Assembly: GCA_022508725.1 (NCBI GenBank)
Contig: JAFLUR010000005.1
Span: 1 to 17,905, forward strand
Direction of reading: 5' to 3'
DNA length: 17,905 nt
Origin: Oscillospiraceae bacterium
GTDB lineage: Bacteria > Bacillota > Clostridia > UBA1381
Each line of letters opens with the position of its first letter. The stretch's first letter is position 1. Positions 6,642 through 13,607 of the stretch are shown here, piece after piece. The notes under the pieces are model-generated. The model saw only the letters and a list, made by a program, of their open reading frames with translations, had not been told where the DNA came from and did no database searches. The translations under genes were made by a program, and so were the position numbers.

Positions 6642-7745
6642 ATGAGTATGAAAAGGTTTTTATTGATTTTTATGACGGCGGCAATGATGTTGATGTGCGC
6701 GTCGTATGCGTTTGCGGGGGACGATGCGGATTTTGTTCTTACAATGCGGATCGATGATCCCGGTATGACGGTAAACGGATCGGAACAGCCGATAGATGAC
6801 GGAGGCACTGCACCGGTTATCGTCAACGGCAGAACGCTTGTGCCTGTGCGCGCGATAATCGAGGCGATGGGCGGAGAAGCCGCATGGGACGGCGATGCAA
6901 GAACAGCAATACTTACATACGGCAAAGATGAGGTTCGGCTTACGATCGAAAGCGAAACGGCTTATTTAAACGGTGCGCCGCAGACGCTTGACGTGCTGCC
7001 TGTCATTATAAACGACCGCACGATGCTGCCTATCCGTTTTATTGCGGAGAGCTTTAAATTCGAGGTGGATTGGGACAGTACGACGCGCACCGTAACGATA
7101 GCCAAAGCGGTAAGTTCGGCAACGGATACCGACAATACGGAAAATAAGGAGGAAAACGGCATGGCACAGCTTTTATATCAAGGACACGGCAGCTTCCGCC
7201 TGACGCTGTCAACGGGAGAGGTAATATATATCGACCCGTATGCGGGCGAGGGATATGACAAGGAGGCGGATCTGATTCTTGTAACGCATCAGCATCAGGA
7301 TCATAACAAAATCGATATGATGCCGCACGCGGAAAACTGCGTTATTTTTCAAAACGATGACGCGATAGCCGAGGACGGATACAATACGCTTGATTTTGCC
7401 GGCGTTCATATCGAGCCGGTGCAGGCATACAATCAAAACCATGACATTAAAAAATGCGTGGGTTATCTTGTCACGGTAAACGGAAAAACGTTGTATTTTG
7501 CGGGAGATACATCTAAAACCGAGCAAATGGCGGAGCTTGAAAATATCGAATACGCGTTTTTGCCCATGGACGGACGCTTTAATATGGATATACCCGAGGC
7601 GATAGAGTGCGCGGAGCTTATAGGCGCGAAATACACCGTTCCGGTGCATATGTCTCCGGGTGAGCTGTTTAACCGTGAAAGAGCGGAGCAATTTACGACT
7701 CCGAGCGCGCTTATAGTTGCGGCGGGCGAGGTTATCGAGATTTGA
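6642..7745 (+). CDS. Secreted copper-amine-oxidase-domain / MBL-fold hydrolase fusion
   Basis: A 367-residue exported protein. A signal peptide (residues 1-25, ending ASYAFA) is followed by a copper amine oxidase N-terminal-like domain (about 38-155), with the paired motifs VNGRTLVPVRAIIEAMGG and INDRTMLPIRFIAESF. After a linker comes a metallo-beta-lactamase-fold domain (174-367) of the UlaG-like type. Metal-site residues are visible: H216-Q-H218-Q-D220-H221, D289 in the GDTSK motif and H336. The first domain is a common non-catalytic surface module in Clostridia, so the enzyme is likely held at the cell surface; the substrate is unknown. An in-frame TAAGGAGG plus ATG at the linker (7145-7163) could also start the hydrolase alone, without a signal. 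GAAAGGA precedes the main ATG. Confidence 0.88.
   Translation: MSMKRFLLIFMTAAMMLMCASYAFAGDDADFVLTMRIDDPGMTVNGSEQPIDDGGTAPVIVNGRTLVPVRAIIEAMGGEAAWDGDARTAILTYGKDEVRLTIESETAYLNGAPQTLDVLPVIINDRTMLPIRFIAESFKFEVDWDSTTRTVTIAKAVSSATDTDNTENKEENGMAQLLYQGHGSFRLTLSTGEVIYIDPYAGEGYDKEADLILVTHQHQDHNKIDMMPHAENCVIFQNDDAIAEDGYNTLDFAGVHIEPVQAYNQNHDIKKCVGYLVTVNGKTLYFAGDTSKTEQMAELENIEYAFLPMDGRFNMDIPEAIECAELIGAKYTVPVHMSPGELFNRERAEQFTTPSALIVAAGEVIEI
7145..7163 (+). promoter_or_regulatory. Internal ribosome binding site and ATG inside the fusion gene
   Basis: TAAGGAGG (7145-7152) is followed by an eight-base spacer and ATG (7161-7163), in frame at residue 174, exactly where the MBL-fold domain begins (MAQLLYQGHGS). 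Sequence and spacing are as good as any real start in this window. It is either a relic of a formerly separate hydrolase gene or a live second start giving a cytoplasmic form. Confidence 0.65.
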
Positions 7746-7804
7746 ACCGGAAAATACGGCAGATCGATAATATAAAGAATCAACTCGAGAAAGGAATAAA
7801 AATT

Positions 7805-8479
7805 ATGAATAAAAAGAAAAAAAAGGAATGTATTATTATCATTACGGCTGTGATTATCGCTGTGTTCGGATGCACCATGTGCAGCAGTCCGGAAGGCAGC
7901 AACACAGACAATAATTCGGGTTTATCCGACACAATGAACAATTCGCGGAATTCGTCCGACAATTCCGACGAAACGAACGGTTCACGGGACACAGCCGACA
8001 ATTCCGCGTCAACGGAAGAAAATATTCCGACCGAATATAAATCGGCTTTAAAAAGCGCGAAAACTTACAGTGATGTAATGCATATGTCAAAGATAGGAAT
8101 ATATGAACAATTAACTTCCGAATACGGCGATAAATTCCCTGAGGAGGCTGCCCGGTATGCGGTGGATAATGTGGGAGCCGATTGGAATGAAAACGCGCTG
8201 AAAACGGCAAAAACCTACAGTGATACAATGCATATGTCAAAAATGGGAATATACGAACAATTGATTTCCGAATACGGGGATCAATTCACACCCGATGAAG
8301 CCCAATATGCCATTGATAATGTGAAGGCTGATTGGAATGAAAATGCGTTAAAAACTGCTGAATCATATCAAAAGAATATGAATATGTCAAGTGCGGCCAT
8401 TCATGATCAATTAACATCCGAATTCGGGGAGCAGTTTACACAGGAAGAGGCGGATTATGCCGTTTCCAATTTAAAATAA
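7805..8479 (+). CDS. Ltp-family lipoprotein with three repeats
   Basis: A 224-residue predicted lipoprotein. A Lys-rich n-region and hydrophobic segment lead to Cys23 in VFGC, a slightly atypical lipobox, followed by a 50-residue Ser/Asn/Thr/Asp-rich spacer. Three Ltp repeats follow at residues 81-130, 131-180 and 181-224. Each has the pattern AL..A..Y...M.MS...I..QL.SE.G..F...EA.YA..N. The domain is named after the surface lipoprotein of Streptococcus phage TP-J34, which blocks phage DNA injection (superinfection exclusion). Chromosomal homologues are widespread and mostly untested. The ATG at 7805 is chosen because GAGAAAGGA lies upstream and the signal peptide starts there. It lies 59 bases after the MBL fusion with no promoter seen between, so it is probably cotranscribed. 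Confidence 0.88.
   Translation: MNKKKKKECIIIITAVIIAVFGCTMCSSPEGSNTDNNSGLSDTMNNSRNSSDNSDETNGSRDTADNSASTEENIPTEYKSALKSAKTYSDVMHMSKIGIYEQLTSEYGDKFPEEAARYAVDNVGADWNENALKTAKTYSDTMHMSKMGIYEQLISEYGDQFTPDEAQYAIDNVKADWNENALKTAESYQKNMNMSSAAIHDQLTSEFGEQFTQEEADYAVSNLK
8045..8476 (+). repeat. Three tandem 150-base coding repeats
   Basis: The Ltp repeats are in register at 150-base spacing (8045, 8195, 8345). The first two share long identical blocks, for example around the ATGCATATGTCAAA core, while the third has diverged and lacks the last six codons. This suggests that copies one and two arose by a recent duplication and could expand or contract by recombination. Confidence 0.8.
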
Positions 8480-8521
8480 ATATTTGTTCCCGGGATATAT
8501 AACATAAAACGGATATGAACG

Positions 8522-8563
8522 CTGCCTGCGGTAGACAAAGTAAAACCGTAGGCGGTGTTTTTT
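8522..8563 (+). terminator. Intrinsic terminator after the Ltp gene
   Basis: CTGCCTGCGGT (8522-8532) pairs with ACCGTAGGCGG (8545-8555), 11 pairs with two G-U, and is followed by a T-rich run (8558-8563). It separates the Ltp gene from the cooS operon. Confidence 0.85.
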
Positions 8564-8660
8564 ATGTAAAATCAAATTATGTGATTATTGCACCGGTTTT
8601 TCGGTAACACAGCCTTATTTTTGTGCAAAAGGACTATTTTTAAAATTGTGTCGAAAACTA

Positions 8661-8689
8661 TTGACAAAATACAATAATTATGGTATCCT
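8661..8689 (+). promoter_or_regulatory. Promoter of the cooS-ABC operon
   Basis: A perfect TTGACA (8661-8666) and TATCCT (8684-8689) are 17 bases apart. A perfect TATAAT at 8691-8696 is too far from this -35 (24 bases) but could serve with an activator. An inverted half-site pair TGTCG-N8-TGACA (8649-8666) overlaps the -35 box and might bind a regulator. Confidence 0.7.
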
Positions 8690-8738
8690 CTATAATATAC
8701 TAAATCTATAGGAAAAGTAAGATAAGGAGATGAAAATT

Positions 8739-10772
8739 ATGCATACACACAATCACCGCGCGCTTATCGGTTTTGATAAAAACGGTATTCCGACCGTTAC
8801 GGCAAAAGCCGATCACCTTGACGAAAGCGATGACAAGGCGTTTATACGCGATTATATGAATGCCGTTGCGGAGTACAGGAAAACATTTCCGTCAAAGCGG
8901 GACGTCATGGAAAAAACGCCCGACCCGGCGGTACGCGAACTGCTTCTGCGTTCGGAGCAGCTCGGTATCGACACCGCATTTGACAGGTTCGATAAGCAAA
9001 AGCCGCAGTGCAGCTTCGGATTGGCGGGAATATGCTGTAAAATTTGTAATATGGGACCTTGCAGGATTACGGAAAAATCTCCAAAAGGAGTCTGCGGAGC
9101 GGACGCGGACTTAATTGTTGCGAGAAATCTTTTAAGAAGCGCCGCGGCGGGTGCGGCACAGCACGGAATGCACGCGAGGGAGATAATTCTGTCGCTTAAA
9201 TGGGCGGCGGAGGGGAAGCTTGACATTCCCATTATGGGCAGGCAGAAAATTATCGACACGGCAAAGAGCTTCGGAATAAAAACCGAGCGCAGACCCTTGA
9301 AAAATATTGCCCGCGATTTGGCGGATGTGCTGCTTGAGGATATATCGCGCACCGTTCCGGGTGAATACAGGACGATAAAGGCGTGCGCTCCTTCCGAAAG
9401 GCAGGAGAGATGGGCTGAGCTTGATATTCTTCCGATAAGCGCTTATCACGAGGTATTTGAAGCCTATCATAAATCCGGCTGCGCCACAGACGGCGACTGG
9501 AAAAGCATTATGCAGCAGTTTCTGCGCTGCGGTCTTGCGTTTACATTCTCCGGAGTTGTCGGTACCTCGATAGCGACCGACGGCTTGTTCGGAGTCGGGG
9601 ACAGAGTAACGTCAAAGGTAAACATAGGCGCGCTGGAAAAGGGCTATGTGAATATCGCGGTCCACGGACATCTGCCGACGCTTGTAAGTCAAATAGTTCA
9701 GACGGGGCAGGAGGAAAAATTCATCGAGCTTGCAAAATCAAAGGGCGCAAAGGGTATACGTTTTTACGGAATATGCTGTTCGGGACTTGCGGCGATGTAC
9801 CGTTACGGAGGCGTTATTCCTCTTTCAAACGCGGTTTCGGCGGAATTGGTACTCGGAACGGGTGCGCTTGATTTATGGGTTGCGGACGTTCAGGACGTAT
9901 TTCCATCGATCATGGAGGTTGCACGCTGTTTTAAAACTACCGTTGTAACCACAAGCGAATCGGCAAGGCTTCCGGGCGCGGAACGCTTTGAATACGACCA
10001 TCATCATTCAAATATAAGCGAAACAAAGGCGCTTGCCGAAAAAATCGTTCTTCGCGCCATAGAAAGCTTTGAGGCGCGCAAGGGCATACCGGTTTATATA
10101 CCGCCGTATGAGGTCGAGGCTGAGGTGGGATTTTCGGTAGAATATATACATAAACGCTTCGGAAGCATGGCTCCGCTTGCGGAGGCTTTAAAAAGCGGTA
10201 AAATCCTCGGTGTGGTGAATATGGTCGGATGCTCGAATCCGAAAACCCTGTACGAAAAATCCACGATCGACGTTGCGGATGTGCTGCTTAAGAACAATGT
10301 ACTCATTCTTACAAACGGCTGCGCGTCATTCCCGCTTATGAAGCTCGGATATTGCAGCGTTGACGGAGCTTGCAGGGCGGGAGAGAGTCTGCGTGAATTC
10401 CTCGGTGACGACCTGCCGCCGGTATGGCACGTCGGAGAATGTATAGACAATGCGCGCTCATCGGGAATATTCGCCGGACTCGCCAAGGAATGCGGAAAGA
10501 ATTTGTACGAAATGCCGTTTGCGTTCACCTCGCCCGAATGGGGAAACGAAAAGGGAATCGACGCGGCTCTAGGATTCAGGCTTATGGGAATAAACTCGTT
10601 CCACTGTGTCGAGGCGCAGATACACGGTTCAAAAAATGTTATCGAATTTCTGAAGCACGGAACAAAGGAGCTTTTGGGTTCGACAATGACGGTTGACGCC
10701 GACCCGATTGAATTGGGAAATAAAATGGTTGCCGACATCAAAGAAAAAAGAAAGGCTTTGGGTTGGGATTAA
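8739..10772 (+). CDS. CooS-like CODH homologue with altered C-cluster (D386 for Cys)
   Basis: A 677-residue protein of the anaerobic Ni-CODH catalytic subunit family; start at 8739 because AAGGAG is nine bases upstream. Compared with C. hydrogenoformans CODH-II it has an N-terminal extension of about 50 residues starting HTHNH. The D-cluster cysteines (C91, C99) and B-cluster cysteines (C100, C103, C108, C119) are present. C-cluster ligands are kept in the HGHLPT motif (H309/H311), GICCSG (C347), GCSNPK (C498), NGCAS (C528) and GECIDNA (C568). The Cys expected after Asp-Val-Gln is Asp386, and the usual TGNE after the CC pair reads SGLA. Canonical CO oxidation is therefore doubtful; a hybrid Fe-S-O cluster as in CooS-V is the closest precedent. 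The protein is probably a cytoplasmic dimer. It is first of an operon with ABC importer genes; no cooC, cooF or acs genes are near. Confidence 0.9.
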   Translation: MHTHNHRALIGFDKNGIPTVTAKADHLDESDDKAFIRDYMNAVAEYRKTFPSKRDVMEKTPDPAVRELLLRSEQLGIDTAFDRFDKQKPQCSFGLAGICCKICNMGPCRITEKSPKGVCGADADLIVARNLLRSAAAGAAQHGMHAREIILSLKWAAEGKLDIPIMGRQKIIDTAKSFGIKTERRPLKNIARDLADVLLEDISRTVPGEYRTIKACAPSERQERWAELDILPISAYHEVFEAYHKSGCATDGDWKSIMQQFLRCGLAFTFSGVVGTSIATDGLFGVGDRVTSKVNIGALEKGYVNIAVHGHLPTLVSQIVQTGQEEKFIELAKSKGAKGIRFYGICCSGLAAMYRYGGVIPLSNAVSAELVLGTGALDLWVADVQDVFPSIMEVARCFKTTVVTTSESARLPGAERFEYDHHHSNISETKALAEKIVLRAIESFEARKGIPVYIPPYEVEAEVGFSVEYIHKRFGSMAPLAEALKSGKILGVVNMVGCSNPKTLYEKSTIDVADVLLKNNVLILTNGCASFPLMKLGYCSVDGACRAGESLREFLGDDLPPVWHVGECIDNARSSGIFAGLAKECGKNLYEMPFAFTSPEWGNEKGIDAALGFRLMGINSFHCVEAQIHGSKNVIEFLKHGTKELLGSTMTVDADPIELGNKMVADIKEKRKALGWD

Positions 10773-10804
10773 ATTAAAGATGTAAAGAAAGAGGGTAAAT
10801 TATT

Positions 10805-11794
10805 ATGAAAAACAAAATATTATCGATAATACTTGCGGTCGTTACGGTGATTTCACTCGCGTCATGCGGAAACACCGATACGACATCAGGCAATACGACA
10901 GCCGGCAATGCGACAAGCGGCACGGTAGCGGATAATAAAAACACCGCCGCAGAGGATAAGATAAAAATAGCATATCTGCCGATAACACATGCTCTCGCGC
11001 TGTTTGAGACGGCGGAGGAGCTCAAAGAAAACGGGGTCGATGTGGAGCTTGTAAAATACGGCTCGTGGGCGGAGCTTCTGGACGCGGTAAACACCGGTAA
11101 CGTTGACGGTGCGTCGGTGCTTATTGAGCTTGCGATGAGATCAAAGGAACAGGGAATAGGCGTAAAGGCTGTGGCTCTCGGACACAGAGACGGCAATGTT
11201 GTTATCGTTTCAAACGACATCAACTCCGCCGCCGATTTAAAAGGAAAGACATTTGCAATTCCTCACAGGCAGTCATCGCACAATATTCTCCTGAACGATA
11301 CCTTGGCGAAGGCGGGACTTACCGTTGAAGATATAAAAATTACCGAGCTTGCTCCGACCGAAATGCCGGCGGCGCTTGCGGGCGGTCAGATAGACGGATA
11401 TTGTGTTGCGGAGCCGTTCGGCGCGAAGGCGGTCGGGCTCGGAATAGGCAAGGTGCTGTATTCTTCGGAGGAGCTTTGGGAAAATTCGCTGTGCTGCGGA
11501 CTTGTGCTTACGGATAAATTTATCGAAAACAATCACGAGCTTGCGGTCAAATTTGTAGACGCGTACAAAGAGGCGGGCAATAATATTGACAAAGACAAGG
11601 ATAAAGAAAAGGAGATAGGAGAGAAATATCTCAATCAGGACGGGGAAGTTCTTGACATTTCCCTGCAGTGGATATCATACGATAACCTTGAAATAACCGA
11701 GGATATTTACAATGTGCTGGCAGATAAGGTAAAGAGCTGCGGATTATCGGATAATCCTCCGTCTTATGATGAATTTGTGGATAACACTCTGTAA
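10805..11794 (+). CDS. NitT/TauT-type ABC solute-binding lipoprotein
   Basis: A 329-residue substrate-binding protein of the SsuA/TauA/NrtA/THI5-like class. The lipobox SLASC puts the lipidated Cys at residue 21, followed by a Thr/Gly/Asn/Ser linker. The mature domain starts with KIAYLPITHALALFETAEEL. Typical features are the SWAELLDAVNTGNVDGASV stretch, the SAADLKGKTFAIP hinge and the GGQIDGYCVAEPFGAKA segment. Family members bind nitrate, bicarbonate, alkanesulfonates, taurine or pyrimidine precursors; the residues seen do not decide the ligand. A very charged insert (NIDKDKDKEKEIGEKY) lies near residue 260. It starts 32 bases after cooS with its own ribosome binding site, so it is cotranscribed and likely supplies the CooS-like enzyme's substrate or cofactor. 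Confidence 0.9.
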   Translation: MKNKILSIILAVVTVISLASCGNTDTTSGNTTAGNATSGTVADNKNTAAEDKIKIAYLPITHALALFETAEELKENGVDVELVKYGSWAELLDAVNTGNVDGASVLIELAMRSKEQGIGVKAVALGHRDGNVVIVSNDINSAADLKGKTFAIPHRQSSHNILLNDTLAKAGLTVEDIKITELAPTEMPAALAGGQIDGYCVAEPFGAKAVGLGIGKVLYSSEELWENSLCCGLVLTDKFIENNHELAVKFVDAYKEAGNNIDKDKDKEKEIGEKYLNQDGEVLDISLQWISYDNLEITEDIYNVLADKVKSCGLSDNPPSYDEFVDNTL

Positions 11795-11807
11795 GGAATG
11801 ATCGAAT

Positions 11808-12569
11808 ATGAAAAAGATATTGTCAATAAAGAATGTTGTTGTATCGATATTGGGATTGCTTGTGATATGGCAGCTTGTATACAGCATCGGTAATTTCGGA
11901 GACGCGTTGTTTCCGTCGCCGTCGGGAGCATGGAAAGCTCTCGTTAAGATTGCGAAAAACGGCATACTGCTTAAAAGTATCGGAACGAGTATGTACCGCT
12001 TTGCGGTTGGCTACATAAGCGGAGTTGTCGCTGCGGTTCTTTTGGGATTGCTTTTGGGGCGGTGTGCCGGTGTATTCAAATACATAAATCCCGTAATTCA
12101 GCTCCTGCGTCCCATATCGCCTACCGCGTGGATGCCGTTTATAGTGCTTTGGTTCGGAATAGGCGATATTCCGGCGATAGTTATAATTATTATCGCGGCA
12201 TTTTTTCCGGTTCTTCTTTCCACCGTGGCGGCGGTGGGAGGAATAGATCCGATATACCTGAAGGTATCCGGCAATTTCGGGATAAAACAGCCGCAGCTTA
12301 TGTGGAAGATCATTTTTCCGGCGGCGTTTCCGCAAATCGCAAACGGTATCCGGCTCGCGCTCGGAACGTCATGGATATTTCTTGTGGCGGGCGAGATGAT
12401 AGGCTGTCAGTCCGGATTGGGTTATCTTATCATAGATTCGAGGAACAATATCGACTCCGCAACGCTGCTTGCGACGATTTTTGTAATAGGCATAATCGGT
12501 CTGCTGCTCGATACCGTTTTAAGCGTGTCGGAGAAAAGAATACTTAAATCGTGGGGAGGCGGAGAGTGA
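11808..12569 (+). CDS. ABC transporter permease (SsuC/TauC type)
   Basis: A 253-residue inner-membrane permease with about six transmembrane helices. The EAA-loop that docks the ATPase is at about residues 150-185 (GIKQPQLMWKIIFPAAFPQI). The PISPTAWMPFIVLWFGIGD stretch is typical of the nitrate/sulfonate/taurine permease family. The gene starts 13 bases after the solute-binding gene and its TGA shares one base with the ATG of the ATPase gene, showing translational coupling. It should form a homodimeric channel. Confidence 0.92.
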   Translation: MKKILSIKNVVVSILGLLVIWQLVYSIGNFGDALFPSPSGAWKALVKIAKNGILLKSIGTSMYRFAVGYISGVVAAVLLGLLLGRCAGVFKYINPVIQLLRPISPTAWMPFIVLWFGIGDIPAIVIIIIAAFFPVLLSTVAAVGGIDPIYLKVSGNFGIKQPQLMWKIIFPAAFPQIANGIRLALGTSWIFLVAGEMIGCQSGLGYLIIDSRNNIDSATLLATIFVIGIIGLLLDTVLSVSEKRILKSWGGGE

Positions 12570-13354
12570 TGTATATTGAGATACAAAACGCAGGCAAGAG
12601 ATTTCTTCAAAACGGCAAGGAATTTACGGCATTCGAGAATGTGTCGCTTTCGATAGACAAAGGCGAGTTCATATGTCTGCTCGGACCGTCGGGATGCGGA
12701 AAAAGCACGCTGCTTAATGCCGTCGCGGGCTTTGATCCCGTAACGGAGGGAAGTGTGAAGATAGACGGAGAAGAGGTCGTAAAGCCGTCTTTGGAATATG
12801 TGACGATATTTCAGAATTACGGACTCCTGCCGTGGAGGACGGTTTTAAAAAATGTTGAGCTGGGACTTGAAAGCAAAAAATTCTCAAAAAAGCTTTCAAA
12901 AGAGCAGCGCAGGAAAATCGCGGAGAAATATATAGACCTTGTAAATCTTTCGGAATTCAAATATTCGCATCCCAACAGGATTTCGGGCGGAATGAAGCAA
13001 AGAGTCGCCATCGCCCGTGCGCTTGCGGTGTCGCCGGAAATAATTTTTATGGATGAGCCGTTCGGCGCGCTTGACGCCATAACGCGTATGAAGCTGCAGG
13101 AGGATATTTTAAGAATATCAAAAGAAGAACGCAAAACAATCATTTTCGTGACCCATGATATCGAGGAGGCGGTATTCCTTGCGGACAGGATCGTTATTAT
13201 GACACCGAATCCGGGCAAGATAAAAAGCATTATAAACGTTCCGCTGACCCGGTACGGCAGGGATAGAACGAGCGATGATTTTATTGTATTGAGAGATAAG
13301 GTATTTGAGATATTCAATATGAAGCACGACAATAATATTGAATATGTAATATAA
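12569..13354 (+). CDS. ABC transporter ATP-binding protein (SsuB/TauB type)
   Basis: A 261-residue cytoplasmic ATPase. Walker A is GPSGCGKST (39-47), the Q-loop is in TIFQNYGLLPWRTV, and the signature is ISGGMKQ (138-144), with Ile in place of the common Leu. Walker B is FMDEP with D162 and E163, the D-loop is ALDA, and the switch His is H196 in FVTHD. The PW after the Q-loop and the length place it in the nitrate/sulfonate/taurine family. The ATG at 12569 overlaps the permease stop (TGATG) and has GGGGAGG nine bases upstream, so the GTG at 12551 is not needed. It is the last gene of the cooS operon. No regulatory or second solute-binding domain is fused. Confidence 0.93.
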   Translation: MYIEIQNAGKRFLQNGKEFTAFENVSLSIDKGEFICLLGPSGCGKSTLLNAVAGFDPVTEGSVKIDGEEVVKPSLEYVTIFQNYGLLPWRTVLKNVELGLESKKFSKKLSKEQRRKIAEKYIDLVNLSEFKYSHPNRISGGMKQRVAIARALAVSPEIIFMDEPFGALDAITRMKLQEDILRISKEERKTIIFVTHDIEEAVFLADRIVIMTPNPGKIKSIINVPLTRYGRDRTSDDFIVLRDKVFEIFNMKHDNNIEYVI

Positions 13355-13361
13355 GGAAAAG

Positions 13362-13383
13362 CCGAATTCAAAAAATAATTCGG
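13362..13383 (+). terminator. Possible weak terminator after the ABC operon
   Basis: CCGAATT (13362-13368) and AATTCGG (13377-13383) form a seven-pair stem directly after the ATPase stop. The following bases (TTGGGTATTT) are not a real T-run, so read-through into the chemoreceptor gene is possible. Confidence 0.4.
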
Positions 13384-13492
13384 TTGGGTATTTCCGTAAT
13401 TGCTGTTTCCGATTAAACATTGAATTTGGATATATCAAAAATGATATGGCAGATATGCTTTTTTTATAATTCCGTAAAAATGAAAAAGATGT

Positions 13493-13520
13493 TAAAATAA
13501 ATTATAGAATAAGGCAATAT
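13493..13520 (+). promoter_or_regulatory. Sigma-D-like (motility sigma) promoter of the chemoreceptor
   Basis: TAAA (13493-13496) and GGCAATAT (13513-13520, six of eight matching GCCGATAT) are 16 bases apart, close to the Bacillus SigD layout. This fits a chemotaxis gene. A sigma-A -10 (TATAAT at 13465-13470) also exists upstream but has no matching -35. Confidence 0.5.
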
Positions 13521-13586
13521 ATGTCGTTTCGGCATGATACGGATCGTTTTTATTGCTGCCGTTGATTTAATTTACGATGTATGATC

Positions 13587-13607
13587 AAAAGGAGGAACAA
13601 TGTTTTG
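13587..13607 (+). promoter_or_regulatory. Ribosome binding site deciding a TTG start
   Basis: AAAAGGAGG (13587-13595) lies nine bases before TTG (13605-13607), which opens the receptor at KSIGKK. The in-frame ATG at 13581 lies before the ribosome binding site and is unlikely. An out-of-frame ATG at 13600 reads only two codons (Met-Phe) before a TGA that overlaps the TTG. Confidence 0.75.

Noticed and set aside
8045..8476. CRISPR-like direct repeats
   Set aside because: The 150-base periodicity is in frame and encodes the Ltp protein repeats; there are no spacers.
8739..10772. Reading the cooS gene as a standard CO dehydrogenase of the Wood-Ljungdahl pathway
   Set aside because: A C-cluster Cys is replaced by Asp and there are no acs, cooC or cooF genes nearby, so I did not assign the symbol or the CO reaction.
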